Below, piece by piece: positions 38,527 to 46,765 of a stretch of DNA of 64,000 nt. This DNA comes from an uncultured Bacteroidia bacterium (GTDB lineage Bacteria; Bacteroidota; Bacteroidia; Bacteroidales; F082), in the NCBI GenBank assembly GCA_902770835.1, contig CACXUM010000019.1:21180-85179 (forward strand). The letters are read 5' to 3'. Every line of letters starts with the position of its first letter. The stretch's first letter is position 1. A program made the translations under genes and the position numbers. The notes below the pieces were generated by a model. It was not told where the DNA came from, ran no database searches, and worked only from the letters and a program-made list of their open reading frames with translations.

Positions 38527-39696
38527 TCAATAATTCAGCCCGAAAGCCCAAATGGGAATCACATTGCCGTAGCCATATTCGATGTCGTCCTTCACTACAT
38601 AGCCTTCCCTTGCATCGGTAATCTGTTTCTTTCCCTTGCTCTTCCCGCCCACCTCAAAAGTCTTACCCTGAACCTCAAAATCGGAAATGGGCGACGACAC
38701 AACTTTATGATTTACACGCATTTGGTTGAGGAAAAAAGTTTCCCGCAGCGTTCCCGCATCTTCCTGGCCTTCACCTAAATTGTACATCAGATTCGTGTTG
38801 TCCAAATACACTTTCTCCACTTTTCCGAGCTCGCCCAAGCCACCTGTCCCGTCGCGCAATTGGGCCAACAAGCCCGCTTTTTCCATATAAACAAGGTAAT
38901 CCTCCACATTGTTTCTGCTGGCCTGAATCTGGCTTCCCAAACTTGACATATTGGGCTTGTAAGGCACCAATCCGGCAATAATCGCCATCAGTTTTTTCAG
39001 TTTTCTTGCCGTACCGATGTTCATGCCTGCAAACTGCGGAATGTCGACTTCAATCGTTCTTGTAATCACCTGACTCAACTCTGTTTCAAAGTCAAGGTCT
39101 TGACTGAAAGGGTAATAGCCTTCTTTCAAATACTGCTTGAAATACACCAAAGGATGGCTTACACCCGGAATTTTCGCTTCATGGTTCAAGATTTGCTCCA
39201 TGCTTAAAACGGGCGTTTCAATGTGGTGCCGAATGGCCAAAAATTCACGGAACGACAAACCTTGCATCATGTATTTCGGTGCCCGCCGACTCAGGTCGGC
39301 CTCGCCTTTCTCGATGTCGAGGATGGACGAACCCGTGAAATAAACATGCAAGTCGGGAAACGAATCGTACATCAGTTTCAGTTCCTGCGACCAATTGGCA
39401 TATTTGTGTACCTCATCGATAAACAAAAACTTTCCGCCGTTTTTATTGAAACTTTCCGCCATTTCATACAAGCTGTAGGTCGAAAAATACAGGTGATCCG
39501 CCGTCACATACAACGTGTCGTGAAGTGAATGGCACTTTTTGATGTGCTGAAGAAACAGCGTCGTTTTGCCCACGCCTCTTGGTCCGACCAAGCCCAACAT
39601 GCGGTTATTCCATTGAATGTCAGCATACTTGTAACGGACAAACTCGCTCGTTGTCGTGTCAAGTTGCTTCTGCATAAACTCATACAACTTTTCCAT
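38527..39696 (-). CDS. AAA_14/DUF4143 ATPase
   Basis: A 389-residue ATPase of the widespread AAA_14-DUF4143 group. Walker A is LVGPRGVGKTTLFLQ (~35-49), Walker B KFLFIDEVHKYANWSQ (~88), and then comes the family's FTGSSILDIEKGEADLSRRA (~116). A winged-helix part (SSLGSQIQASRNNVEDYLVY, ~250) is followed by the DUF4143 region. It ends with the PD-(D/E)XK-like DFEVQGKTFEVGGKSKGKKQ. Role is unknown for the whole group. Three identical-type inverted repeats at 32-bp intervals lie immediately upstream. Confidence 0.85.
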   Translation of the reverse strand: MEKLYEFMQKQLDTTTSEFVRYKYADIQWNNRMLGLVGPRGVGKTTLFLQHIKKCHSLHDTLYVTADHLYFSTYSLYEMAESFNKNGGKFLFIDEVHKYANWSQELKLMYDSFPDLHVYFTGSSILDIEKGEADLSRRAPKYMMQGLSFREFLAIRHHIETPVLSMEQILNHEAKIPGVSHPLVYFKQYLKEGYYPFSQDLDFETELSQVITRTIEVDIPQFAGMNIGTARKLKKLMAIIAGLVPYKPNMSSLGSQIQASRNNVEDYLVYMEKAGLLAQLRDGTGGLGELGKVEKVYLDNTNLMYNLGEGQEDAGTLRETFFLNQMRVNHKVVSSPISDFEVQGKTFEVGGKSKGKKQITDAREGYVVKDDIEYGYGNVIPIWAFGLNY

Positions 39697-39716
39697 TTTG
39701 CATTAATTTGACACCG

Positions 39717-39724
39717 CAAAATTA
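39717..39724 (-). promoter_or_regulatory. -7 promoter element of the AAA_14 gene
   Basis: TAATTTTG on the minus strand, 20 bp before the ATG at 39694-39696; the nearest inverted repeat begins 8 bp further upstream. Confidence 0.5.
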
Positions 39725-39731
39725 CTAAAAT

Positions 39732-39812
39732 TGCACTGTGTGAGTGCAATTTTCTCAATTTTTTGCACTATGAGAGTGCATTTTCTCAGCTTTTTTGCAC
39801 TATGAGAGTGCA
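39732..39812 (-). promoter_or_regulatory. Three tandem inverted repeats before the AAA_14 gene
   Basis: TGCACT-N5-AGTGCA occurs at 39732-39748, 39764-39780 and 39796-39812, with an exact 32-bp period (about three helical turns, same face of the helix). The spacers are GTGTG, ATGAG and ATGAG. The copy nearest the gene covers the -33 region. The stretch is also the end of the gap behind the Nudix gene, so a role as terminators is an alternative. Confidence 0.7.
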
Positions 39813-39816
39813 ATTT

Positions 39817-40263
39817 TTACGATAATTCCGCTTTCACTTCGGTATTTGATAAGGCTCTCGCGATGATTTGTGCATGGTCGAAGGCCAAATCGGGCAGACG
39901 GTTGAGGGCAAACCATTGCGCCTTGGCTGCATCGTCGCCGCCAACGGCTTTTTGTTGGGTGTCGTCAACACCCCAATAGGCCACGCTGACGGTGCGGTGA
40001 CGCGGATCGCGGTCGATGGCACCGAAAGCGTACAATTGGTGCAATTCGATGCCCGTCAGACCCGTTTCTTCTTGCAGTTCACGCGCCGCACAGGTGTCCA
40101 AGTCCTCTTCCATCTCCAAAAAACCGCCCGGCAAAGCCCAACAACCCTTGAAAGGCTCTTTGCCCCGCTCGATGAGGAGCAAATGCCAAACACATTCTAT
40201 CTTCTTGAAAATCAAACAATCAGTTGTAACACACGGACGCGGATAATTGTAAGTGAAACTCAT
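39817..40263 (-). CDS. Nudix hydrolase
   Basis: A 148-residue hydrolase of nucleoside-diphosphate-linked compounds. The Nudix box is complete: GGFLEMEEDLDTCAARELQE followed by ETG (pattern GX5EX7REUXEEXGU), at ~47-69. The N-terminal TYNYPRPCVTTDCLIFKK is typical of MutT-like ADP-ribose or 8-oxo-dGTP hydrolases; the substrate cannot be told. It is divergently transcribed from the omega-amidase gene, with a TACTTTTG box on its strand at 40281-40288. Confidence 0.9.
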   Translation of the reverse strand: MSFTYNYPRPCVTTDCLIFKKIECVWHLLLIERGKEPFKGCWALPGGFLEMEEDLDTCAARELQEETGLTGIELHQLYAFGAIDRDPRHRTVSVAYWGVDDTQQKAVGGDDAAKAQWFALNRLPDLAFDHAQIIARALSNTEVKAELS

Positions 40264-40280
40264 AATGACCTATTTTTCGG

Positions 40281-40308
40281 CAAAAGTAAGATTATTTCTC
40301 TATTTTTG
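40281..40308. promoter_or_regulatory. Divergent promoters of the Nudix and omega-amidase genes
   Basis: Minus-strand TACTTTTG at 40281-40288 and plus-strand TATTTTTG at 40301-40308, both matching TAnnTTTG. The two genes start 66 bp apart. Confidence 0.55.
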
Positions 40309-40328
40309 CGTCAATTATTCATCGAATC

Positions 40329-41123
40329 ATGCAAAACCTTAACATCGCCTACATCCAAGCCGACCTCAAATGGGAGGACAAAACGGCCAATTTGCAACAT
40401 TTCAGCCAATTATTAGAACAAGTGCAGCCCGAAACCGACCTGATTCTCCTGCCCGAGACCTTCACCACGGCTTTCCCCGTCGACCCGAAATTCTTCGCCG
40501 AAACCGAAGACGGCCCGACGATGCAATGGCTTCAATATCAAGCTAAAGCGAAAAACGCTGTCATCGCTACCACTTTCCCGTTGGAAAAAGACGGGCTTTA
40601 TTACAACAGCCTCGTTTGGATGCGCCCCGATGGGAGTTATGAACTCTATTTCAAGCGGCACACTTTCACGATGGGCGGCGAGGACAAGTTGGTGGAACGC
40701 GGTGACCGTCAATTGATTGTGGAACTGAAAGGCTGGCGCATCCGCCCGATGGTGTGCTACGACATCCGTTTCCCCGTGTGGGCGAGAAACCGCTACCAAA
40801 ACGGACAATACGAGTACGATTTGGCTTTCTATTTGGCCAACTTCCCCGATTCGCGAATGGTGGTTTGGAACACGCTCCTTGTGGCCCGCGCCATCGAGAA
40901 CCAAGCCTATTGGATTGGCGTAAACCGCGTAGGCGAGGATGCCAACGATTTGCATTATAGTGGTGAATCTCAGGTGATTAATTCACGCGGCGAGGTCATT
41001 TCCAAAGCCGAACCTTACCAAGAAGCTGTGCTGCATTGCACTTTGGATGGTGAAAAACTGGAACGTTTCCGGCAGAAATTCCCTTTGGGACCGGATTGGG
41101 ATGGGTTTGAAATCAAAATGTAA
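40329..41123 (+). CDS. Nitrilase-superfamily amidase (omega-amidase, YafV-like)
   Basis: A 264-residue C-N hydrolase. The catalytic triad of the superfamily can be read: Glu43 in LPETFTTAFP, Lys109 in LYFKRHTF and Cys143 in MVCYDIRFPVW. The YFKRHTFTMGGED and ANFPDSRMVVWNTLLVARA stretches match the YafV/NIT2 branch, which hydrolyses alpha-ketoglutaramate and alpha-ketosuccinamate formed by transamination. The family attribution is firm. The exact substrate is inference from the branch. Confidence 0.88.
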   Translation: MQNLNIAYIQADLKWEDKTANLQHFSQLLEQVQPETDLILLPETFTTAFPVDPKFFAETEDGPTMQWLQYQAKAKNAVIATTFPLEKDGLYYNSLVWMRPDGSYELYFKRHTFTMGGEDKLVERGDRQLIVELKGWRIRPMVCYDIRFPVWARNRYQNGQYEYDLAFYLANFPDSRMVVWNTLLVARAIENQAYWIGVNRVGEDANDLHYSGESQVINSRGEVISKAEPYQEAVLHCTLDGEKLERFRQKFPLGPDWDGFEIKM

Positions 41124-41128
41124 TTGAC

Positions 41129-41968
41129 ATGCAGCAAACCGGCGAAATCATATTATACCAGCCTAATGAAAACGTGCAACTTGAAGTGCGTTTGGAGGAG
41201 GAAACCGTTTGGCTTACTCAGGCGCAGATGGCGGAATTGTTTCAAAAGGACAGAACCGTCGTAACAAGACACATTAATAATGTGTTTGCGGAAGGAGAAC
41301 TTGACCAAGAAAGCAATGTGCATTTTTTGCACATTCCTTTTTCTGACCGTCCTGTGAAACTTTACAGCCTTGATGTCATCATATCGGTAGGCTATCGCGT
41401 CAAATCGCAACGCGGTATCCAATTTCGCCAATGGGCAAACAAAGTCCTAAAAGACTATTTATTAAAAGGTTATGCCCTAAACCAACGGCTCTTGAAAATC
41501 GAAAACCAATTGGAAAGCCAACAAAATCTGCTTGCTGAACATTCCGAAAAGATAGACTTTTTCGTCCGCACCTCGCTCCCTCCTGCTGAAGGCATTTTTT
41601 TTGAAGGTCAAGTGTTTGATGCCCATGTTTTTGTCAGCGACTTGGTTCGAAGTGCAAAAAAAAGTATTGTCCTCATTGACAATTACTTGGATGATACCGT
41701 GCTGAAACTGCTTGACAAACGCGCCCCAAATGTCAAAGCCACTGCTTATACCCGTCAGATAAGCCCTTCCCTACAAAACGACATCAACCTGCACAATGCA
41801 CAATATGAACCAATTGATGTCGTTGAATTTGCCAATTCCCATGACCGTTTCCTGATGATTGACGAAACCGTTTATCATATCGGTGCATCGATGAAAGACT
41901 TGGGCAAGAAATGGTTCGCTTTCAGCAAGATGGAAATCACTTCGAGCCAACTTCTATCCAAAATGTAA
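41129..41968 (+). CDS. RhuM-family protein fused to a PLD-like domain
   Basis: A 279-residue two-domain protein. Residues 1-115 are a RhuM-type DNA-binding module (VRLEEETVWLTQAQMAELFQ, then DRTVVTRHINNVFAEGEL, then YSLDVIISVGYRVKSQRG). After a coiled-coil linker, residues ~150-275 form a phospholipase-D-like region (FDAHVFVSDLVRSAKKSIVL and IDNYLDD). It has one altered HKD motif, His238-x-Arg240-x4-Asp245 in SHDRFLMIDE, followed by GASMKDLGKKWFAF. A single motif means a dimer would be needed for catalysis, as in small PLD nucleases; Arg in place of Lys may weaken it. It lies 5 bp behind the amidase gene and 4 bp ahead of tadA. Confidence 0.75.
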   Translation: MQQTGEIILYQPNENVQLEVRLEEETVWLTQAQMAELFQKDRTVVTRHINNVFAEGELDQESNVHFLHIPFSDRPVKLYSLDVIISVGYRVKSQRGIQFRQWANKVLKDYLLKGYALNQRLLKIENQLESQQNLLAEHSEKIDFFVRTSLPPAEGIFFEGQVFDAHVFVSDLVRSAKKSIVLIDNYLDDTVLKLLDKRAPNVKATAYTRQISPSLQNDINLHNAQYEPIDVVEFANSHDRFLMIDETVYHIGASMKDLGKKWFAFSKMEITSSQLLSKM

Positions 41969-41972
41969 AACC

Positions 41973-42419
41973 ATGACTTTTAGCGTTTTCTCCGACGAAT
42001 ATTATATGAAACAAGCCTACCAAGAGGCTGAAATGGCTCTCGAAGCCGACGAAATTCCGATTGGTGCCGTTGTGGTGTGCAACAACAAAATCATCGCCCG
42101 CGCTCACAACCAAACCGAAACCCTCAACGACGTGACCGCCCACGCCGAAATGCTCGCCATTACCGCTGCCGCCAATGCTTTGGGAGCCAAATATTTGGAT
42201 GAATGTACGCTTTATGTCACTTTGGAGCCGTGCCCCATGTGCGCCGGTGCCTTGTGCCATGCCCACATAGGGAAAATCGTTTGGGCCGCCGACGACCCCA
42301 AGAATGGTTTTTCGCGTTTCGGCAAGATGCTACATTCCAAGACGAAAACCGAAACGGGCATCCTGCGTGATGATTGCTTGGCATTGCTGACGGAGTTTTT
42401 CAAGAATAAAAGGATATGA
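41973..42419 (+). CDS. tadA: tRNA-specific adenosine deaminase TadA
   Basis: A 148-residue zinc enzyme that converts A34 to inosine in tRNA-Arg(ACG). Zinc and catalytic residues are in AHAEMLAI (His-Ala-Glu, ~56) and EPCPMCAGALCHAHIGKIVW (two Cys, ~87-106). NQTETLNDVTAHAE fits TadA rather than cytidine deaminases. The start at MTFSVFSDEYYMKQAYQEAE is 4 bp behind the RhuM-PLD gene. A second ATG at MKQAYQEAE (42006) is also possible. Confidence 0.93.
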   Translation: MTFSVFSDEYYMKQAYQEAEMALEADEIPIGAVVVCNNKIIARAHNQTETLNDVTAHAEMLAITAAANALGAKYLDECTLYVTLEPCPMCAGALCHAHIGKIVWAADDPKNGFSRFGKMLHSKTKTETGILRDDCLALLTEFFKNKRI

Positions 42420-42439
42420 ATAATTGGGCTGAAAATGAA

Positions 42440-42471
42440 GAAGGTCACACCGCGTTTGCGATGCGACCTTC
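42440..42471. terminator. Hairpin between tadA and the lipoprotein gene
   Basis: GAAGGTC at 42440-42446 pairs with GACCTTC at 42465-42471, with CGC/GCG inside. It lies between convergent stop codons. There is only a weak T-rich stretch after it on the minus strand. Confidence 0.5.
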
Positions 42472-42495
42472 CATGTTTAGGTTTGAATTAAGGGT

Positions 42496-43419
42496 TTACA
42501 TCTTTTCGGGCGAAAGCACCTTAGGCAAATAGGTCTTGCCCGTGCCTTGCATACCCTTGCCACCGATTTCAAAGGTGCAGGTGGGTTCAAGATTGCTCAG
42601 ACTGCTTCCTGTACTGGGTGCACCTACAGGGAATGTGCCAGTAACCGTGTTCAACACACGACCATTGTAACGCACAGTCAGAACATAGTTCGTGGCAACC
42701 GACTCGTCGCAATTGCTGTACATCACGACGTATGCCTTGTACGTACCAGCCTCAACAGTGGCATCATCTTCGTAATAGATGTTCTCGTTGTTGATGTTGT
42801 CGATGCCGCAACCCGCATTGGAGTCGAGGTCAAGCTGGCCACCGTTGCTGCTCGTACTGTTGCCAAAATAGATGTGAGCGCCATTAGGCTCAATCAGGTG
42901 AAGGTCAATGTCCTTGGCATTGTCAAACGAGACGCTGACTTGCAACTTACCAGTCCCAACTTGAATCAAGGAGACATCAACATCGTAGATCTGACTGACT
43001 TCACCTGACATGTCAACATAGGCGAATTGCAGCGTGAACTCTTCGAGCGAAATGTCCTGCTTAACGATGAGGACAACAGAACAAGTGCCATCGTTGTTGC
43101 GCACTGGAGAAGCCTCGCAGTAGCCGAATTGCTCCTTGATGCCAACAATCACACGGGCCATGTCGCTCGGAACGGTGAGTGTGACGAATGCCGTGCCTCC
43201 AGCAACGAGGTTGCCGTTCATGCTCACGTTGGAGATTTGCTTGTTGTTGTCAGGCTCGGGGAAGTCGAAGCCATGATAAATGCCTTCTTCAATCTCGAGG
43301 AAATCCTTGACTCCTGCCTTTAGCAGGTCTTCTTTTTGATTGCCAGTCTTGAAACAACCGACAAGAAGAATTGCGCTAACAATCAAAGCGCCGAAAGCCG
43401 TTAATTTGTGCTTTGTCAT
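42496..43419 (-). CDS. Lipoprotein with DUF2135-like domain
   Basis: A 307-residue lipoprotein (AILLVGC, Cys22). Two beta domains follow. The first (~55-150) looks Ig-like (VAGGTAFVTLTVPSDMARVI). The second (~155-270) resembles DUF2135/YfaP-like domains: KDIDLHLIEPNGAHIYFGN, then GGQLDLDSNAGC, then NENIYYEDDATVEAGTYKAY. Such domains are found in surface or periplasmic proteins and are thought to bind Ca2+ or ligands; no function is assigned. The promoter on this strand is TACCTTTG at 43499-43506, which gives an ~75-nt leader. Confidence 0.72.
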   Translation of the reverse strand: MTKHKLTAFGALIVSAILLVGCFKTGNQKEDLLKAGVKDFLEIEEGIYHGFDFPEPDNNKQISNVSMNGNLVAGGTAFVTLTVPSDMARVIVGIKEQFGYCEASPVRNNDGTCSVVLIVKQDISLEEFTLQFAYVDMSGEVSQIYDVDVSLIQVGTGKLQVSVSFDNAKDIDLHLIEPNGAHIYFGNSTSSNGGQLDLDSNAGCGIDNINNENIYYEDDATVEAGTYKAYVVMYSNCDESVATNYVLTVRYNGRVLNTVTGTFPVGAPSTGSSLSNLEPTCTFEIGGKGMQGTGKTYLPKVLSPEKM

Positions 43420-43498
43420 AATGTTTGATTTTTAATGATGAAATTTTATGATAAAATGTGATTTCAATTGCCTGTCTGCGTTGCTTGCATTTTATGGG

Positions 43499-43672
43499 CA
43501 AAGGTATTCCTTTCAACATGCTTCGCTCTTTGCATTTATGCAGAAAAAAATGTCGTTTTTGCAGAAATGACAAGTTTGTTGCCACGAAATCCGACATTTT
43601 TTGCTGTAAATTTGACAAAAGCAGCCATTTGACGGCCATAATGGTTGCACAAGGCTTTTTTTGCTATTTTTG
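43499..43672. promoter_or_regulatory. Divergent promoters in the gap 43420-43691
   Basis: Minus-strand TACCTTTG at 43499-43506 serves the lipoprotein, and plus-strand TATTTTTG at 43665-43672 serves the AraC gene (19 bp to its ATG). The region between them is AT-rich with no clear gene. Confidence 0.5.
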
Positions 43673-43691
43673 CAACCTAAATCAGAGCGAA

Positions 43692-44828
43692 ATGTTCCAT
43701 TCCGTGTTCTCCACAATGCCCATGTTCGTATGTGGGTTTTGGTCGGTGTTGTTCTTGCTCCAATTCGATAGGAAGAACATGCCAAAAGTCGTATTTACCG
43801 TTTTCATGTTGGTCGCTACGATGCTCTATTTCTGTCACAGCCTTTATTTCAACAGTTGTTTTTCGGTTCTGTCCTTCTCTGATACCTTATATAAAATGGC
43901 TTCTTTGTCAGTATATCCGCTGTTCTATATTTACATCAGGACGCTCACCGACGTGAAACCCCTCACACTGAAAGACTTCGCCATTCTTTTGCCAGCCTTG
44001 CTTGTATCGTTGGCGATAGGTGTGGTTTACCTTCTCATGTCGGAGTCGGAAAGGATGGACTTCGTCATGGCTTATCTTTACCACCAAACGAAAATGCCGT
44101 TTACAACCATGATGCAGGTACAGAGGGCTTTGCATACCGCCTCAAATATACTATTTGCGGCTCAGATCGTGGCAGTCCTTGGATTGGGCCTCAAGCGTTT
44201 GGAAACGCACAAACGGCGAATCGAGTCCTATTTCTCGAATACCCAAAAGTTGGACCTGTCGCCAGTGAAACGACTACTTGTGCTTTTTGCCCTTACCTCG
44301 TTGATGTCGTTTGTGGCCAACCTGCTCGGACGCTATCGTTTCTTCAATTCCGACTTTATGTTAGCAATACCATCCACCTTGTTCTCCTTGGCACTCTATG
44401 CCTTGGCCTATGTGTGTTTCTGTCAGGAACATTCAGCATTGAGCCTGATGGAGATGGACACCATTACCGACGAAAAGCACGAGGTGGATCACTATCCAAA
44501 CAATCTGAAAGATTTGATTGTTAATAAAATGGAAGAAGAGCAAGTATATCTTCAGCCCAACTTGAAGATTTCGGACTTAGCTGCCCTTTTGGGCACCAAC
44601 CGCAATTATCTCTACAACGCCATCAATGTTGGAATGGGTATCTCATTCTCTGAGTTCGTCAACCGTTATCGGGTCGGCCACGCGCAACGGCTACTCTTGG
44701 AAAACCCAGCGGCTAACATAGAGGAAATCGCCACACAGTCGGGGTTCTCATCGGAAGTCACTTTCTATCGCAATTTCAAGGCCGTGACAGGAACAACCCC
44801 TTACAAATGGCTAAAGTCACAGAAATAG
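43692..44828 (+). CDS. Membrane-bound AraC-family regulator
   Basis: A 378-residue protein. The start at MFHSVFSTMPMF follows the -7 box by 19 bp and removes a Cys-rich extension. The N-terminal ~230 residues contain about seven hydrophobic segments (SVLFLLQFDRKN, VVFTVFMLVATMLYFCHSLY, LPALLVSLAIGVVYLLM, LLVLFALTSLMSFVANLLG). A linker precedes an AraC DNA-binding domain at ~280-378 (LKISDLAALLGTNRNYLYNA, then IEEIATQSGFSSEVTFYRNF, then VTGTTPYKWLK). Such 7TM-AraC proteins are common in Bacteroidota. The signal and target are unknown; the divergent lipoprotein gene is one candidate target. Confidence 0.85.
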   Translation: MFHSVFSTMPMFVCGFWSVLFLLQFDRKNMPKVVFTVFMLVATMLYFCHSLYFNSCFSVLSFSDTLYKMASLSVYPLFYIYIRTLTDVKPLTLKDFAILLPALLVSLAIGVVYLLMSESERMDFVMAYLYHQTKMPFTTMMQVQRALHTASNILFAAQIVAVLGLGLKRLETHKRRIESYFSNTQKLDLSPVKRLLVLFALTSLMSFVANLLGRYRFFNSDFMLAIPSTLFSLALYALAYVCFCQEHSALSLMEMDTITDEKHEVDHYPNNLKDLIVNKMEEEQVYLQPNLKISDLAALLGTNRNYLYNAINVGMGISFSEFVNRYRVGHAQRLLLENPAANIEEIATQSGFSSEVTFYRNFKAVTGTTPYKWLKSQK

Positions 44829-44858
44829 TTTAGATTCTTCAGGTGCTGATAAAGAGGC

Positions 44859-46637
44859 TTAATCTTCCGAAATCTCGCTCATCATACTGCGGTAGGCCGA
44901 GAACACATTGGCACGCGATATGTAGCCCAAATATTTCCCGCCCTGAATGACAGGAATGTTGTATTTGCCCGACTTCTGGAACTTGTAAACAATCTCCTCC
45001 ATCGGCTCCTCGGGGTGGATGACATAGTCAGGAAGGACGGCGAAATTCTGTATGGATTGGTCGTAATATTGCGTGTCGAAAAGGATGCCGCGCACGTCGT
45101 CGAACAGCACATGGCCGCAGAAGAAACCCTCCTTGTCGACCACGGGGAAAATGTTGCGTTTCGAAGAAGAAACCAAAGGCAACAAATCGCGGAAGAGGCA
45201 GTCGGGATGGATGGGGGAGAAATTGGTTTCAATCAACTGATTGATAGCCATCATATTGAGGATGCTCTTGTCTTTGTTGTGGGTCACCTCAACGCCTTTC
45301 TCCGCCACGGCATTGGTGTAAATCGAATGGCTGAAAAACAGCCGATTGATGGCGTAGGCCAAGGCCGAGACAATCATCAGCGGCACGATGAGCGCATAGC
45401 CGTTGGTGATTTCGGCGATGAGGAAAAGTCCCGTCAGCGGGGCGTGAAGCATACCCGCCACAAGGCCGCTCATCCCGACAAGGGCAAATTTGGCTGGGTC
45501 TAAATCGCCAAGGCCCAAATAGTTGACCAAAGTGGCAAAAAACAATCCCGTGAACGCCCCGATGAACAAGGCGGGAGCGAAAGTGCCGCCCACGCCGCCA
45601 GCCCCGAAAGTGAAGGCTGTGGCAAAGGCTTTCAGCAAAATCATGCCCGCAAACAGGATGATGACCACCAAATCATATTCCTTGAAATGCGCAAACCAAG
45701 GATTGTTGAACACAGGGCTGTAGTCGCCGCGCAAAGCCGAGTTGATGGCCTCGTAGCCTTCACCGTAAAGTGCTGGAAACAAGAAAATTAGGATACCAAG
45801 CAAAGTTCCACCGACGAGCAGTCGCTTCCACGGCGAAGTGATTTTCTTGAATTGTTTCTCCACGCTGAAAGTCACTTTCAGGAAATAGGCCGAAACCAAA
45901 CCCGCGAAAACGCCCAACAGCACATAATATATGGCATTGGACGGGATGAAACCCTCGGCGATGGCGGCAGGGTATTCCACCGTTTGGCCAAGGAAGAAAT
46001 AAGCGGTCAAAATGGCGACAAACGAGGAGCAAATGATAGGCACTAACGCATTGAGCGACAAGTCAATCATAAACACCTCAAGGGCGAAAACGATACCCGT
46101 AATAGGCGCTTGGAAAATAGCCGCCAATGCCGCCGCGCCACCCATTCCGATGAGTTGGATGGTGTGCTTGTAGTCCAATTTCAGCAATTGCGCGATGTTG
46201 GAGCCAATGCTTCCACCCGTCGAAACCGAAGGGCCTTCCAATCCCACCGAACCGCCAAAACCGACCGTCAAGGCACTGGTGACAATGCTCGACCAAGTGC
46301 TGCTGCGGCTCACCTTGCCCTTGTTTTTCGAGATGGCGTAAAGGATGCCTGGTATGCCGTGCCCGACCTCTTTTTTCAAGATGTACTTGCAAAACAGGAT
46401 GGTCAGCAGGATACCAATGGCGGGACAAATGAAATAGAGGAAATGCGCGTAGTTGAACTGCGCATTGATGACCAAATCGCGAATGCCATGCGCCAATTTC
46501 TTGATGATGACTGCGGCGGCACCCGCACAAAAACCCGTCGGGATGCTGAGTATCAGCATGAAACGGCGGTCGGTCATGTGTGTCGCCCGCCATTCGTTGA
46601 ATTGGTCAATCCACCCGTTGATTTTGTCTTTCAGCAC
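44859..46637 (-). CDS. ClC-family chloride channel or antiporter with CBS domains
   Basis: A 592-residue membrane protein. The three anion-pathway motifs are present: GHGIPGILYAISKNKG (GSGIP type), GGSVGLEGPSVSTGGSIGSN with the gating Glu, and GAGGVGGTFAPALFIGAFTG (GxFxP). The gating Glu suggests a proton-coupled antiporter, which is inference. The last ~130 residues form two CBS domains (LLPLVSSSKRNIFPVVDKEG, YVIHPEEPMEEIVYKFQKSG), regulatory nucleotide-binding units. The start is uncertain: a GTG at 46635-46637 is chosen, a TTG at 46733 would overlap the divergent region, and the ATG at 46574 is another option. Confidence 0.88.
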   Translation of the reverse strand: MLKDKINGWIDQFNEWRATHMTDRRFMLILSIPTGFCAGAAAVIIKKLAHGIRDLVINAQFNYAHFLYFICPAIGILLTILFCKYILKKEVGHGIPGILYAISKNKGKVSRSSTWSSIVTSALTVGFGGSVGLEGPSVSTGGSIGSNIAQLLKLDYKHTIQLIGMGGAAALAAIFQAPITGIVFALEVFMIDLSLNALVPIICSSFVAILTAYFFLGQTVEYPAAIAEGFIPSNAIYYVLLGVFAGLVSAYFLKVTFSVEKQFKKITSPWKRLLVGGTLLGILIFLFPALYGEGYEAINSALRGDYSPVFNNPWFAHFKEYDLVVIILFAGMILLKAFATAFTFGAGGVGGTFAPALFIGAFTGLFFATLVNYLGLGDLDPAKFALVGMSGLVAGMLHAPLTGLFLIAEITNGYALIVPLMIVSALAYAINRLFFSHSIYTNAVAEKGVEVTHNKDKSILNMMAINQLIETNFSPIHPDCLFRDLLPLVSSSKRNIFPVVDKEGFFCGHVLFDDVRGILFDTQYYDQSIQNFAVLPDYVIHPEEPMEEIVYKFQKSGKYNIPVIQGGKYLGYISRANVFSAYRSMMSEISED

Positions 46638-46765
46638 AGTTTTAGTCGTTTTGCGGCGGCTAAAATAGGAAAAAGTAACGCGCGAAGGAAAAAGAAATGA
46701 CTTTTTCCCTAATTTCGCACCGTCGAACAACAATTAAACATTTCAACAATCAACAATTCAACCCG

